NCBI RefSeq assembly: GCF_000350225.1
Contig: NW_005178685.1
Coordinates: forward strand, 183,319-247,318
Reading direction: 5' to 3'
DNA from: Chondrus crispus
Lineage: Eukaryota > Rhodophyta > Florideophyceae > Gigartinales > Gigartinaceae
DNA length: 64,000 nucleotides
Numbering within the stretch: the first letter of the stretch is position 1; every line of letters starts with the position of its first letter. This document shows positions 20,033-31,013 of this stretch, one piece after another. A program made the position numbers and the translations under genes. The notes under the pieces are model-generated. The model saw only the letters and a list, made by a program, of their open reading frames with translations. It was not told the origin of the DNA and made no database searches.

Positions 20033-21589
20033 TCACAGTGCGTCCGCTGGTGGTGGCGCGTACACACAACGTTCGGCTGACACGCGTTCCGTGACCCCAT
20101 CACGATCGATCGTGATAGTACGTTGGTCATTGGCGAGGACGCGGTAGGGTCCCACGGCCGGTGACGCGAGCTTATTTGATGTCTTCGCCCCATCCGTCGG
20201 GTTCAGGTAGACACAATTTCCGGGCTTGACTCGCGTATTTACGCGTCTCACGCGTTTGTCGAAATCGCGTTTGTAGTGAGCCTGCGTTCGTCGCAGGCTG
20301 CTATATGCCTTCTGAATTGTCTCGTCCAGTTTCTTGAGGAACTCCGCGCGATGCGTTTTTCTATCCGGAAGGGGCGCGTTCCCCTCCGTCCTTCGAAGCG
20401 AAAATTCTGGGGGAGGTCGACTGAACACAAGCTCGAATGGGGTCGTACGCATAGACCTGTGTACGTGGGAGTTGTACGCGTAAGTTAATGGCCCCACGTA
20501 CACATCCCAATCGTCTTGATGTTCGTTGACGTAGTTACGCAACATAGACACGATGGTACGGTTGTAGCGCTCCACTTGGCTGTTGGTCTGGAGATGGTAC
20601 TCGGACGTATACAAGTTTGTAATCCCCAGGATCCGGCACGCGCTGTGGAACAACTTCACGTTAAACTGAGGTCCATTATCGGACAAGAGCGAACGCGGAA
20701 TGCCGTACTTGAAACCCCACGCGTCACAAAACGCGGTTGCTACTGTGTACGCGGTCACTGTTCTCAACGCGACGACTTCGGTTAACTTTGTGAACCAGTC
20801 CGTTATTACCAGAAGGTATTGTTTTCCTCCCTTGGTCTTGGGAAGCGGTCCGAGAATGTCTATTGCGAGGCTTTCCAATGGACGCGCACCAGGGAACAAT
20901 CTCATCCGGTTGAGATGTTTTCGGAGTTTGACACGATTCTTCGCGCATGTCCGGCATCTGCGTACTGTTGCTGCCACGTCCGCGTCCAAATGTGGCCAGT
21001 AATACCTGCGTTGGAGCGCGTGGTACATGCGGTTCTGCCCCGGATGTCCCGCGATTGCCGGGTCATGGTAGAGCCGCAGCAGACGCGCTCGTAGTGACTG
21101 AGGGACCACCACCTGAATTATGTCAGGGTCGTAGGGGTGTTTGTGCTTCAAAACCCCTTGGTGGTCCTCAAAGAACGCGGAGTCGCGACTTTCCGATTGT
21201 CGGGCCAGCACGGTTTGGCAGAAATCTTCGACGCGTTGCTCCTCGGCTATCTCATCCATGGTGAGAGGGGCTGGTAGGTCGTCCTGCGGAGGAGCGACCT
21301 GGCACCCTGACGCGTCAATTCCTGGTTCTTGAGCGCATTCAATATCCACCGCGTCAAATTCTTCTATCTCAGCCCATGGGTCTTCGCGTCCTTGTAAAGC
21401 TGGGGCTTCTTCGTCGCCCACCGGCCCGTTGCGTGAACGCGTTTTTCTCGTGCTACCCGCTTGGTTTCGCGTTGTGACGAACACATGGTCACTCTTGTGG
21501 TCACATTTGGCGGTACACGTATGGTCGCGTAGTTCATCCGACACATCGCGTACGGTAGTGCCGTCGAAGGTAGGAATGTCGTCATCCAC
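20033..21589 (-). pseudogene. Chromovirus A integrase
   Basis: 518-codon frame. An acidic linker is followed by the zinc-binding H-x-H...C-x2-C segment (AIAGHPGQNRMYHALQRRYY, then RCRTCAKNR). The catalytic core follows with LAIDILGPLPKT (first Asp), LLSDNGPQFN (second Asp) and NSQVERYNRT (Glu). A GPY/F-like module near the end (PAVGPYRVLAND) is typical of chromovirus integrases. The enzyme joins element cDNA to host DNA. The catalytic residues appear intact, but the frame is separated from RNase H and from the chromodomain by frameshifts, so the whole pol cannot be made as is. Identification is strong. Confidence 0.85.
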
Positions 21590-22278
21590 TTCGACGGCCT
21601 TCCGAGGATCGTCGGCGGTCCTGGGGGAAATGAGACGCGACAGCGCGTCGGGTACTTGATGAACGCGTCCAGGTCTGTATTGGATGGTGAAGTCATACTC
21701 CGCTAACCGTAGTCGCCAATGCGTCAGTCGGCCGGAGCGTGAGGGACATCAGCCATCGTAACGCGTCATGGTCTGTCCTCACGGTAAACTTGGTTCCCTC
21801 AATGTAGGGCCGTAGTGTGCGAACGGCCCACACCACGGCGAAACATTCGCGTTCAGTCGCACTGTAGTTCCGCTCACTATCGTTGAGGTAATAGGACCAA
21901 TAGCCGACGGGACGCCAATCGCGGGTCCCGTCGTGCTCTTGTAAAAGCATGCATCCCAGTTGATACGCGCTCGCGTCAGTATCAATCATATACGGCCGTC
22001 CGTATCGCGGGAGCGCGAGAATTGGAGGCGCGATCATCCGCGCCTTGAGCTCTTCAAAGGCGTGAACTTGAGCCGCGATCGGGTTATTGTAGTCCGAATC
22101 CGCGTCTTTCCGCGTCATATCATTGAGGGGGCGCGCGATTTTCGCGAACCCCTGCACAAAGCGGCGGTAGACATTACATGCCCCGAGAAATTACCTGACT
22201 TGTGTCAACGTTCGGGAAATGTAAAAGTCTTGAACGCGTCCGCTGCAGTTTCTGCCACGCCTAACTTCCGTAGGGATA
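21590..22278 (-). pseudogene. Chromovirus A RNase H
   Basis: The frame at 22157-21693 contains MIDTDASAYQLGCMLLQEH (first Asp), NYSATERECFAVVWAV (Glu) and KFTVRTDHDALRWLMS (Asp), the Ty3/gypsy RNase H triad. Upstream, between the end of the RT frame at 22279 and this one, a one-base shift and an in-frame TAA fall near the FLGACNVYRRF block. Downstream another shift precedes the integrase frame. The domain degrades the RNA strand during reverse transcription. Confidence 0.8.
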
Positions 22279-24375
22279 TCACATGCCCAGGTAGTGTACG
22301 CGTGGCTGAAAGAAGCTGCATTTCTGCAACTTGAGAGAAATGCCGGCGCTTCTCAAAAGTCCCAGAACCGCGTCCAAATGTTTTGCGTGCTCCGCGTGCG
22401 TACGCGAAAAGACAATAACGTCGTCTAGATACACTAGGCAAATCCGCCATCGTACGCGTGATAGAATTATGTCCAGCGCGCTTTGAAAAGTGGCTGGAGC
22501 TCCGCGTAAACCGAATGGCATTCGCAAATGTCGGAATGTTCCCATATGGGTGGTAAAGGTAGTTTTGTCGCGGTCTTCCGGCGCGACCGGAATCTGCCAA
22601 TATCCTGAGTTACAGTCCAGCGTATTGAAAACAGCCGCGTCCCCCAATGAATCAATACAGTCGTCCATACGCAGAAGCGGATATGAATACGCCAGCGTTT
22701 TTGCGTTCAAGCGACGGTAGTCCACACAGAAGCGTAAACTACCGTCCTTCTTTGGGACAAGGACAACCGGGGACGCCCACTCCGTATTCGCGGGCTCTAT
22801 CACTCCCGCGTTTAACATTTTCTTCACTTCTTTCGCGACCATTTCACGCATCGCGGGCCCTTCGCGGTAGGGCATGGCGCGTATCGGCTTCGTGTCGGGC
22901 TCAAGTGGGATGCGGTGTTCCGTCGCTCGGAACATTCCGAGCGACCCTCTGCACAAACTTGAGTGTTCGCGTAGCATCTCAAGCACCTGTACGCGTAATT
23001 TCTCGTCCTTCACATGTGATAGATCAATTTCCTTTTCCCAATCTTTCGCGTCCGATTTGGTATCCTTATATTGTACGCGTCCTGTATCTTCCGCGAAATT
23101 TTGGTACCCCGCGTGCTCCTCGTCCGCGTTCTTGTTCGCGTTCTTATTCGCGGTGGAGTCAGGCCGTCCTGCTCCTAATTTTCCTTCTTGGCCGTCCAAG
23201 TTGAAAATGTGCAACGCATGCGCGATCTCCTCGGCCACCGGACGCTCCGGTGTCAGGATGGCAAGAGGGTTCCGTTTCGCGTATCCGACGACTGTATGTT
23301 TTGGCAGTCGTCGCACCTGACGCGAAAAATTCGCGACCATAACCTCGAAGACCTGGTTTGGTAGCACTTCCGCGACACCGTTGGTCAGCCGCATCCCGTG
23401 GCGGTGCTGTAGCGACGGCTTGGGCTCCAAAAATACCAGGCCTCTCCCCGCTGTCGTAACGGGAACGCGAACTTGCGACATAGCGGGAACATTTACCCAG
23501 CGCGAGACCCGAATCGGGTGCTCGGTTTCTTGGCGTACTTCTGCGTGGTTTGTCTCGCGTCCATGTCGCCTTGTAGGGGGAGGGGGCTCCCCCTTCGCGT
23601 TCACGATGGCCACGGCGCCCCCATGCCGGAGCTCGAGCCTCTGGGCTTCTATGTCGATGCTCCGGACATGCGCGTCAATGAACGCGGTGCCCAGAAGCAC
23701 GGGAACAGCCAGTTGGTCCGCGACGACGAACGGGACTCGGAACATCGTGTTCCGAATCCGGACAACCAAACGGACCACTGCGCTCAGCCTCAACGGGTTG
23801 CTGTTTGCTCCTGCCCGCCTTGGCAATGGCGCGTCGCGCATTGCGTGTCGGGTCCAGTCGGGAGGAAGGTCGGCCTTTCTCACCAGATTGTAGCCAGAAC
23901 ACGTATCGACGGCGATAGTGTACGGCGTGAACGCGTTCTTCTCAGTAGCTATCGATCCCAATATATTGTAGATCTTGGACGTCATCAGACAGACGACGCC
24001 CTCGACGATCTTAGGCGAGGCCGTTCGCTCAAGGTCATTTGGCTTTGGGCGTCGGCGTCGCGTCTTGCCCCTTCTCCGCGTTCTTCTTCCTTGACCGTCG
24101 GGGTCCGAGGCCTCGCGTTCGTCTTTCGGCTCTTGACTCCTTGGGCCCAAGGAGAAGCCCACGCGATTTTCACGCGTTACTTCTTCACGCGGCGCCTTCT
24201 CGACGCGCACGTGGCGTTCTTCTTCTTGCACCGTGCTCTCGCTGGCCCTGGTGCCCTCACGGCGGATCCGTGGCATCTGACCTCCGGAGGTCGGGAAATA
24301 TTCGCGTTCGTGGGGTGGTACCGGGCTTACGGAAGTCGCGGTAATTTCGCGTTTGTTAAATACTTGTTTTTGCAC
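22279..24375 (-). pseudogene. Chromovirus A protease and reverse transcriptase
   Basis: 698-codon frame opening with a non-ATG codon, as expected inside a polyprotein. A basic, charged N-terminal linker leads to a retropepsin-like segment with TIAVDTCSGYNLVRKADLP, where the usual DTG(A/S)G is DTCSG. Then the RT: EWASPVVLVPKKDGSLRFC, YRRLNAKTLAYSYPLLRMD, FNTLDCNSGYWQIPV, LRMPFGLRGAPATFQ and the catalytic YLDD (LVYLDDVIVFS). The frame ends where homology continues one base away (YLGH). RT and the DD motif look intact; the Gly-to-Cys change in the protease is notable. Identification is secure. Confidence 0.85.
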
Positions 24376-24842
24376 CGGACCGGCGGGGGTCTCGGTGACT
24401 TCGTGTTGCGGCGAGGGGAAAAATTATCGGTAAATATTCACGTCGCCCTTGATAGGGGTATATGGACGGGTCGGGAGTATAAGAGCGAGACGGTTCACGT
24501 GACCGCGTAAACGTGACCGCCTTTACGCGTTTTTGAGCTACCTGAACTATCCGTGCTAGTCGCGCCGCTATGTGTAGCCAACGCGGCTCCGGACGTCCAT
24601 TCGAGTGGCTGGCCTGGCCCTACCCACTCTGGAACGGCAGCATCCGCGAAGTACTCGGGTACCTCGCGGGGTTGATTTTCAACGTTCGGATGTTGTAAAA
24701 TCTGGGGGGCGGCGAGAGTCGGCTCTCGCTCGATTTCTTGTAGGGGCAGGGGATACGGATCTCCTGCTCAGTCTTGGAGGTACATTATCGCGTTCGGTAC
24801 CCCCGTCGGCAATCTGGACCGACCGCGTTCTCCTCTTCCATC

Positions 24843-25910
24843 TTAACGCGGGTATCGCGTGTCGGCTTGTCGGAAATCGCGTTGTTCGCGCCTGTATCCT
24901 CCTCCGCGAGGGGCGAAACGGACGCCTCCTCGGGGGCGATTCGCGTGGCCCGAACCCGGACCACGGTCACCAGCGACCGACTGTTGGAGGAGGTTCCTCA
25001 TCGCTGGACGCGTCTGTAGTTGGTACCGGTAGTTTCGATACGCCGTAAACATCCGCTGCTCCGGCGCGAGGAAGGGGCACGCGTACATGGCATGGCAGTT
25101 CGTTCTGCACAGCCAGCAGACGTACGCGCTCCCGTCGGCTGAGGCGAAGGTCGCCGCCTGACGAGCCTCTTCCTCGGTGAGCCGGGGAACACAGGAGGTA
25201 TTTGTCCCCCTCCTTGACGTGAAATGTCCAATTCCGCGATGCGGTGGTCCGGACCACCTATCCCCGCTGGGGTACGCCCGAACGCGGTGGCAAACCTGCC
25301 CGTGGTCTCCGTCGACGCCAGCGTTGACGGCCGGCCTCCTGTAGCCTCCCCGCCTCTCATGACGAGGACGGGGTTACCTTCCCAATCCTCCTCGTTAACG
25401 TGGAGGGCTGAGGCGGGGGAGCTCGTCGCGTTCGACCTGGCGGCTCTCCCTCCCCTCGCTGCCAGTTTCGGGTCCGGCAGTGGGAGTCCGCGTCGGGCGC
25501 GAAACGTGGTTCCTTCTGCGGTCGCGATGCGTCTGATAATTGACAGGTCCGTCCACTGGTTCGCGGGCAACCTCTGGACGGTCTCTGCCACCGCTGCTCG
25601 CGTCGCGGGAGCTAATCCGCGTACAAAATAATGAGCCAAGGCTTGCTCCGTAAATAACGCGGTGCACTTGAACGCGTTCGATTCGAGCCTATCCGCGAAC
25701 GCGTTTTCCGTCTCGTGCGGCTTCTGATGAGCCGACGCGACGTCATCGTGCGCTACCCCCAGTACGTCATCAGTGAGGTAGCGCTTGATGAATTGATTAA
25801 TAAGCCCAGGCCAGCTCACATCGTCATGGAGCTGGCCTGCGCGGATTCCACAAGCACAAGCGGGAACAAGCCAAGGGCTTCTTATCCCGGTCGTAAAGGT
25901 CACGCCGCCG
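24843..25910 (-). pseudogene. Chromovirus A gag, 5'-truncated
   Basis: The frame down from 25915 contains a capsid-like helical region (LINQFIKRYLTDDVLGVAH, NAFADRLESNAFKCTALF, LAHYFVRGLAPATRAAVAE), which is the gag retrotransposon capsid pattern. The zinc knuckle is read in a different frame near 25080-25125: C-WL-C-RTNC-H-AMYA-C, CX2CX4HX4C. Gag therefore carries at least one frameshift. At about 25910 the homology stops and the truncated gag of chromovirus B begins on the other strand. The protein packages element RNA. Confidence 0.7.
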
Positions 25911-26563
25911 TCCACTTAGCAGAGTCAATCTCCGCGTCAGATGAACGCAGTGCGCACGGAAGCAGCGAAAATCATTATGAAGGAGAATTTGTAGCCGAAG
26001 GCAATTTTATTGAGCCATCTGAGGGCTACGGACACGAGGACTACGGGGCAAGCGGGTCGTCAACTTTACCGACGCCCACATACACGACGGAGTCGTTTTC
26101 AGAGCCCACGGATCCCTTGATGATGTTCCAGGGGCGCGGCCACACGCCGGCGCCGTACATTCCGATGGAAGACAAGGGTACAACGGTTCGAAGGCCAGGC
26201 TGGATGGGAAGGCCGCAACATCAAGGAAGGCCGCCGGCCCATGGAGGACCTAGACCGCAATATCCCGTCAAGAAGCACGGACTGGTGTGCTATCACTGTT
26301 ACGAAAAGGGGCACGCCGCGCCAACGTGCATTCTTTCCCTCCGGGAAATGCACCGAGTTTTGGGAAATTATGAGGCGTTGTCTCCGATGGAGAGATTAGA
26401 GATACCATCGACGAGTTATCTGAAGGTCAAGAATTGGTTCGATTCGCAGACGGCAAGCACGCTGAGTGCTTCAACGCCGAGGTCGAACCAACCCTTCAGA
26501 CGGACCGCCGCGGGGCCCGCGTCGTCGGACGTGAGAAGGAACCCGCAGCCGCAGGGAAACTAG
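25910..26563 (+). pseudogene. Chromovirus B gag C-terminal part
   Basis: Past the junction at about 25910 the frame is Glu/Ser/Pro-rich and reaches a zinc knuckle C-YH-C-YEKG-H-AAPT-C (CX2CX4HX4C) at about 26289-26331, the nucleocapsid signature. It ends in a basic, Pro/Gln-rich tail. The capsid part is absent. The apparently open sequence upstream of 25910 in this frame is only the antisense of chromovirus A gag. Confidence 0.7.
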
Positions 26564-27605
26564 AGAGGGGAATCTCGAGGGAGTCTCGAGAAGCGCAGGT
26601 TCAACGTACTGCGTCCGGGACTCAGTCCCGTTCCCCGTCTCTAGCAAGAAGGGAAGGCCACGACGAGGAGGTAGTTGAAATAGGGGGTAAGCCGAAGGAG
26701 CCGATTGTTGTCAAGAAAATTCTAAGTCGAGACAAGGATCGTCCGATGGATCAAATTCGTAGGCCCTGGTACAGAGTTAAGCGACAAGAATGTCCTGAAA
26801 AGACCGTGGTCCTTGCGCGAAAAAACTACAAAGTTTACGCGGATATTGGACCAACGGTCGGATTGATGAGTCGAGTGTTGTCCGTGCTGGACACAGGTGC
26901 CGGACGGAATTTGGTTCGAAGGTCGGAACTTCCGGCAGGAATGGAAATGTTGGTGTCCTACGGATCGACCCAAGACATTGGCGACGCGAACAATAGGCCA
27001 CTCCGGACTCTCTGCACACTTAAAATGCCTGTGAGGCTTGGAAGATTTGTGGGCGCAGCCGAATTTATTGTATGCGAAAAACTAGCAGTCCCGCTAATTC
27101 TAGACGCGGACTACTGTGACCGGTTTGTGGAAGCCATTTATCCAAGGAAGAAAACGGTTGAGTTGGCGGATTTCTCGGAGGTTCCGATAGTTAGGCGGTT
27201 CTCGACGAGAAAAGGGAAGAAGAATCTCGTCCCGGGAGAGGACGAGAATGATAGAAAGGGGGAGCGATTTCTCCTAAGGTAAAAGTGGCAAGAGCCACGA
27301 CTATCGAGCCAGGGACGCAACGCGTCGTGGAATGCACCTCGAAGAGCGCGGGCTTGGTTGTGGTTCAGCCGTCCTCGTCGTTGTACGAAAGGCACGGGTT
27401 GACGTGCACGAATGGTGTCGTTCAGGTTGAGCCTGACAGGCCATTTCGTTTACTCGTTGCGAATTTTAGGACGTACCCTGTCAGGGTGCAAAAAGGCCAA
27501 GTGGTGGCAGAATTATTACCGCATCCGAGGGCCGTGCTCGAGAGCAAAAGCACCATTGGTGAAGTTCTCGGAATTCAAGAAAGGAAGAAGGAAAAGGTTT
27601 CCTAA
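26434..27605 (+). pseudogene. Chromovirus B protease region
   Basis: The frame 26434-27282 contains a retropepsin site: VLSVLDTGAGRNLVRRSELP, with flap and second-half hydrophobics further on (LAVPLILDADYCDRFVEAI, usual L-G-x-D/x-F with Ala for Gly). A second frame, 27285-27605, gives the spacer usual between protease and RT in these elements (IEPGTQRVVECTSK; YERHGLTCTNGVVQVEPD). The active-site DTGA is intact, in contrast with chromovirus A. The stop at 27280 and the shift to the next frame break the polyprotein. Confidence 0.75.
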
Positions 27606-27747
27606 TTTTACCAAGACGCCTAACGGCGAGACATGATGCGAACCGTCGGATCAAGCGCGCAAGGACCAGCCAGAAGAACGGTCGAGTAGGCTCTCTGCGA
27701 CGGCATCGTCGAAGCCGGAGCAGCGGATTAAGCCCCCACCGCCGGAC

Positions 27748-28521
27748 GTGGAGGACCTCAACCTGAGCCACGTGCCGGAACGGCTGCGCGAGCGGTTCCG
27801 ACGGATGTTGAAGAAATACTCAAAGATGTGGGATGGGACCCTTGGTGAAATTAATACCACTGTCCACCGGATCGAGCTGGTCCCGGAGACCAGGCCCATC
27901 GCACAAGCTCCCTACCGAGCCGGTCCAAAGGCTCGGGAGGTCGAGGACGTAGAAGTACAGAAGACGTTAGAAGCAGGAGTCATCGAATCGACGCAGTCAG
28001 AATGAGCGTCGCCCGTTTTATTAGTGCCCCAGCCGGACGGATCGATGCGCTTTTGCGTACACTACCGCAGGTTAAACGCGATAACGGTGAAGGACGCGTA
28101 CCCTTTACTGCGCATGGATGAGTGTCTGGACTCGCTTGGTGACACCAAGGTTTTCTGCGCGTTGGACGCGATTTCGGGGTATTGGCAGATGCCTATTCCC
28201 GAAGCGGACCTCGACAAGACAGCTTTTTCGTGTCACTCAGGTCTCTACCGTTTTTCAAGAATGCCCTTCGGGCTTACCAACGCGCCGGCGACGTTTCAGA
28301 GAGCCATGGATATACTGCTCTCACCGTTCCGATGGAAGTTTTGTCTGGTGTATTTGGATGATATCATCATCTTCAGCAAATCCTGGGAGGAGCACGTCGT
28401 CCACGTTGACGAAATACTGCCTGTATTGGAGAAGGCAGGTGTGAAGCTCAAGCTTCGCAAGTGCGAATTTTTCGTCGAAAAGATCAAGTACCTGGGCCAT
28501 GTCGTTCGGCAGGTACATTAG
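27748..28521 (+). pseudogene. Chromovirus B reverse transcriptase
   Basis: Two frames in the same register (27748-28005 and 28024-28521) are separated by a TGA at 28003 where the family has Trp (SE-stop-ASPVLLVPQ). Motifs: PYRAGPKAREVED, MRFCVHYRRLNAITVKD, VFCALDAISGYWQMP, FSRMPFGLTNAPATFQRAM and LVYLDDIIIFS with the catalytic YLDD. A one-base shift after YLGHVVR leads to the RNase H frame. Identification is secure; inactivated by nonsense and frameshift mutations. Confidence 0.85.
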
Positions 28522-29402
28522 AAGTTGACGCCGCGCAAACAGCCGCCTTGGAACAAGTGAGGTACCCTCAAACGCAGACCCAACTCAGGAGCTTCTTGGG
28601 ACTTTGTAATGTCTACCGCAGATTCGTTCCGCATTATGCGAAAATTGCGCATCCTCTAAACCAACTACTGACGAAAGAACAATCGGTCCAGTTGGAAGGA
28701 TTCGACGAACCATGCGAAAAAGCTTTTCATAAGCTCAAAGACGCTATCTTGGCACCACCGGTGTTGGCGCTGCCGAAGAAGGACCTACCCTACTCGGTAG
28801 ATACCGATGCAAGCGACTATCAAATCGGCGCTGCATTATTTCAAACGCATCCGGATGCGCAACGTAAACCCATCGGGTTCTTTTCAAGAACGTTAGCCGC
28901 AGCCGAGAGAAACTATTCTGTATCAGAAAAAGAATGCCTAGCGGTAATTTGGGCTATACAGACTTTAAGACCATATCTATATGGCGAGCACTTCATTGTG
29001 CATACCGACCATGCCTCATTGAGATGGTTGATGAACGTAACGGACCCCAGCGGGAGATTAATCCGATGGAGGCTCCGCCTCTCGAAATTTGATTTCGAAA
29101 TCAAGTACAAGAAGGGCAAGGCGAACAGCCAAGCTGATGCCCTGTCAAGATTACGGACCGCAGGAGAAACCGTCGACGAAATCGACGACGCAATCCCATG
29201 CTTTATGGCCGAACCAGTCGAGGGTACAGTGGAGGACGAGGACAGTTTTGACGCGTTAGACGACATCCTCGCTCTTGAGGGGGGACCGCCTCTGATCGCC
29301 TCAATCAATTCCAAGCTGTCACTCCAGAGGAGCTCATTCGCGAGCAAGCCGTCCACCCCTTCTGCAACTGCATCAAGGAAGAAATGGACGCCGGAATGGT
29401 GA
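28461..29402 (+). pseudogene. Chromovirus B RNase H
   Basis: Contains AGTLEVDAAQTAALEQV, LRSFLGLCNVYRRFVPHYA, SVDTDASDYQIGAALFQ (Asp), NYSVSEKECLAVIWAIQ (Glu), FIVHTDHASLRWLMN (Asp) and KKGKANSQADALSRL: a complete Ty3/gypsy RNase H followed by an acidic linker. Here the block before FLG reads through, unlike in A and C. The frame stops at 29402 before integrase, which resumes in other frames. Confidence 0.85.
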
Positions 29403-30425
29403 GAACGTTCAGCATGGAGACCGAGGAACTCGAAGGAACTCTATGCCGTACCGCGGCGGAGTTTGTACAAGTGGTAATACCACAATCGTTAAGGGACCGC
29501 GTCCTTGGGTTGAGCCACCACGCAAAATTGGCAGGCCACCCGGGAGGCAGGAACTTTACAAGACATTGAGAAGATATTTTTACTGGCCTACGATGGCCCT
29601 AGACTGCTACGCAGTCGCGAAGAATTGCGCCGCATGTGCGTGGGAAAGGGTGAAGTTAAGAAGAAACACGAAGGAAATGAAGCTGTTCACGCCCAAAGCT
29701 CCGCTGGAGTTTGTCCCCATCGACATCTTCGGCGAGCTAATTACAACTAAACGAGGAAATCGGTATATTCTCGTGATCAGCGATCGATACTCGAAACCGG
29801 CACGAACCGTACCGTTGAAGAAGATATCAGCTGCGCACATCGCACAAGCCTTCGTTACCATTGGATATTCGTGTACGGACCGCCGGTCAAGCTGCTGTCC
29901 GACAATGGAACACAGTTCACGGCCCGGTTCTTTCAGAACGTCTGCAGAATTCTCGGCATACGCAATGTGTTCACGACTACGTACCACCCGCAAGCCAACG
30001 GCCGAGTTGAGAGGTTTAACCGCACGCTGGCGTCCGCGTTGCGAAAATATGTTGGAGAGCATCCCAAGGACTGGGACTTATTTAGCGACGCTGTGACGTT
30101 CCCATACAACATGCAAGGTCATCGAACTACGAACATCGCGCCCTTCGAGCTGGTGTTAGCTCGGGCGCCGAAAAGCATTGCGTTACAAGCACAGCCAAGT
30201 TTGGAAGGATTTAGCTCGAATCGAGCGTACTACCTGAAATGGCAGTCGTGGTTGGAGAGCTTGATGAGAAGTGCCGATAAGAGTCTGCGCAAGGAACAGG
30301 CACGGTACAAGCGGAATTCCGGTTCAAGGCTCCGCAAGCCGAAGTATGACATCCCTTCAGGATCATACGTATTCCTTCGAAAGGAGCAAGGCACCGCCAC
30401 CGAGCCGAAACATAAGTTGGCATAA
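29384..30425 (+). pseudogene. Chromovirus B integrase
   Basis: The zinc-binding part is read across two frames (KLAGHPGGRNF, then YFYWPTMALDC and NCAACAWERVKLRRN). The core: FVPIDIFGELITTKRGN (Asp), LLSDNGTQFTARFFQ (Asp) and PQANGRVERFNRTLAS (Glu). All three catalytic residues are present. A frame change falls near 29870. A TAA at 30423 interrupts the same register just before the GPYAV-like segment, so integrase and chromodomain are separated. Confidence 0.8.
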
Positions 30426-31013
30426 GTGGCTACGGGACCCTACGCAGTGAAGAGGTCTGATCAAGGTACAGTCGTGATCGCCATTGACGATCAAGAGGAG
30501 CGCGTTTCGCGATACCGGGTGGAACTAGCCCCGAGTCCAATGGACCTCGCGCCGGTCACCGGCTTAACACAAGCGCTACGGTTCCTTGATGGGACAGAGA
30601 GAGAAGAAGGACGGAATGTTTTCGAAAATGGGGGTAGCCCTCATGTACACACGGCTCCGCGAGAGGACCCTGAAGATCTAGTTACCGAGTTACCGTTAGC
30701 GGATGCTCCGCAAGACTCACGCGAGTCAAGAGACCCGGCAGAAGAGGACGAGTTGGAAGATCTTCAGAAGGGGGAAGGAATTGTCAGTGAACACGAAGAA
30801 GGAGCTGAAGATCAGGAGTACGTGATCGACAAAATAGTCGACCACGGATATCGAGATGGGAAATTAATTCTCAAGGTAGAATGGTATGGCTACGTGAGCG
30901 AGGACGCGACATGGGAGCCAATTGAACAATTACCGCGTAGCGGAGTGGTGACGTATTTTCGGAGGAAGAAACAACTCCTCCCACATCAAGCCGCATGCGC
31001 GAGACCAGGATGA
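30426..31013 (+). pseudogene. Chromovirus B integrase tail and chromodomain
   Basis: In the same register as the integrase core after one stop: ATGPYAVKRSDQGTVVIA (GPY/F-like module), then a long acidic linker. A chromodomain follows at about 30810-30965: EYVIDKIVDHGYRDGKLILK, VEWYGYVSEDATWEPIEQL. It has the W-Y and ATWEP signature and is better preserved than that of chromovirus A. The frame ends at 31013. Confidence 0.8.

Larger units (their letters stand above)
19764..25910 (-). mobile_element. Chromovirus A (Ty3/gypsy), 5'-truncated
   Basis: Minus-strand order from high to low coordinate: gag, protease, reverse transcriptase, RNase H, integrase, chromodomain. This is the Ty3/gypsy chromovirus order. 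The 5' LTR and first part of gag are missing: the element ends at about 25910 against the truncated gag of chromovirus B. Frameshifts break pol between protease/RT, RNase H and integrase. The coding strand is conspicuously rich in CGCG/ACGCG compared with B. Its 3' LTR may be the one at 12286-12906, which shares the polypurine-proximal sequence. Confidence 0.8.

Noticed and set aside
23473..24510. Plus-strand frame of 345 codons
   Set aside because: Exactly antisense to chromovirus A protease and RT; an artefact of GC-rich third positions.
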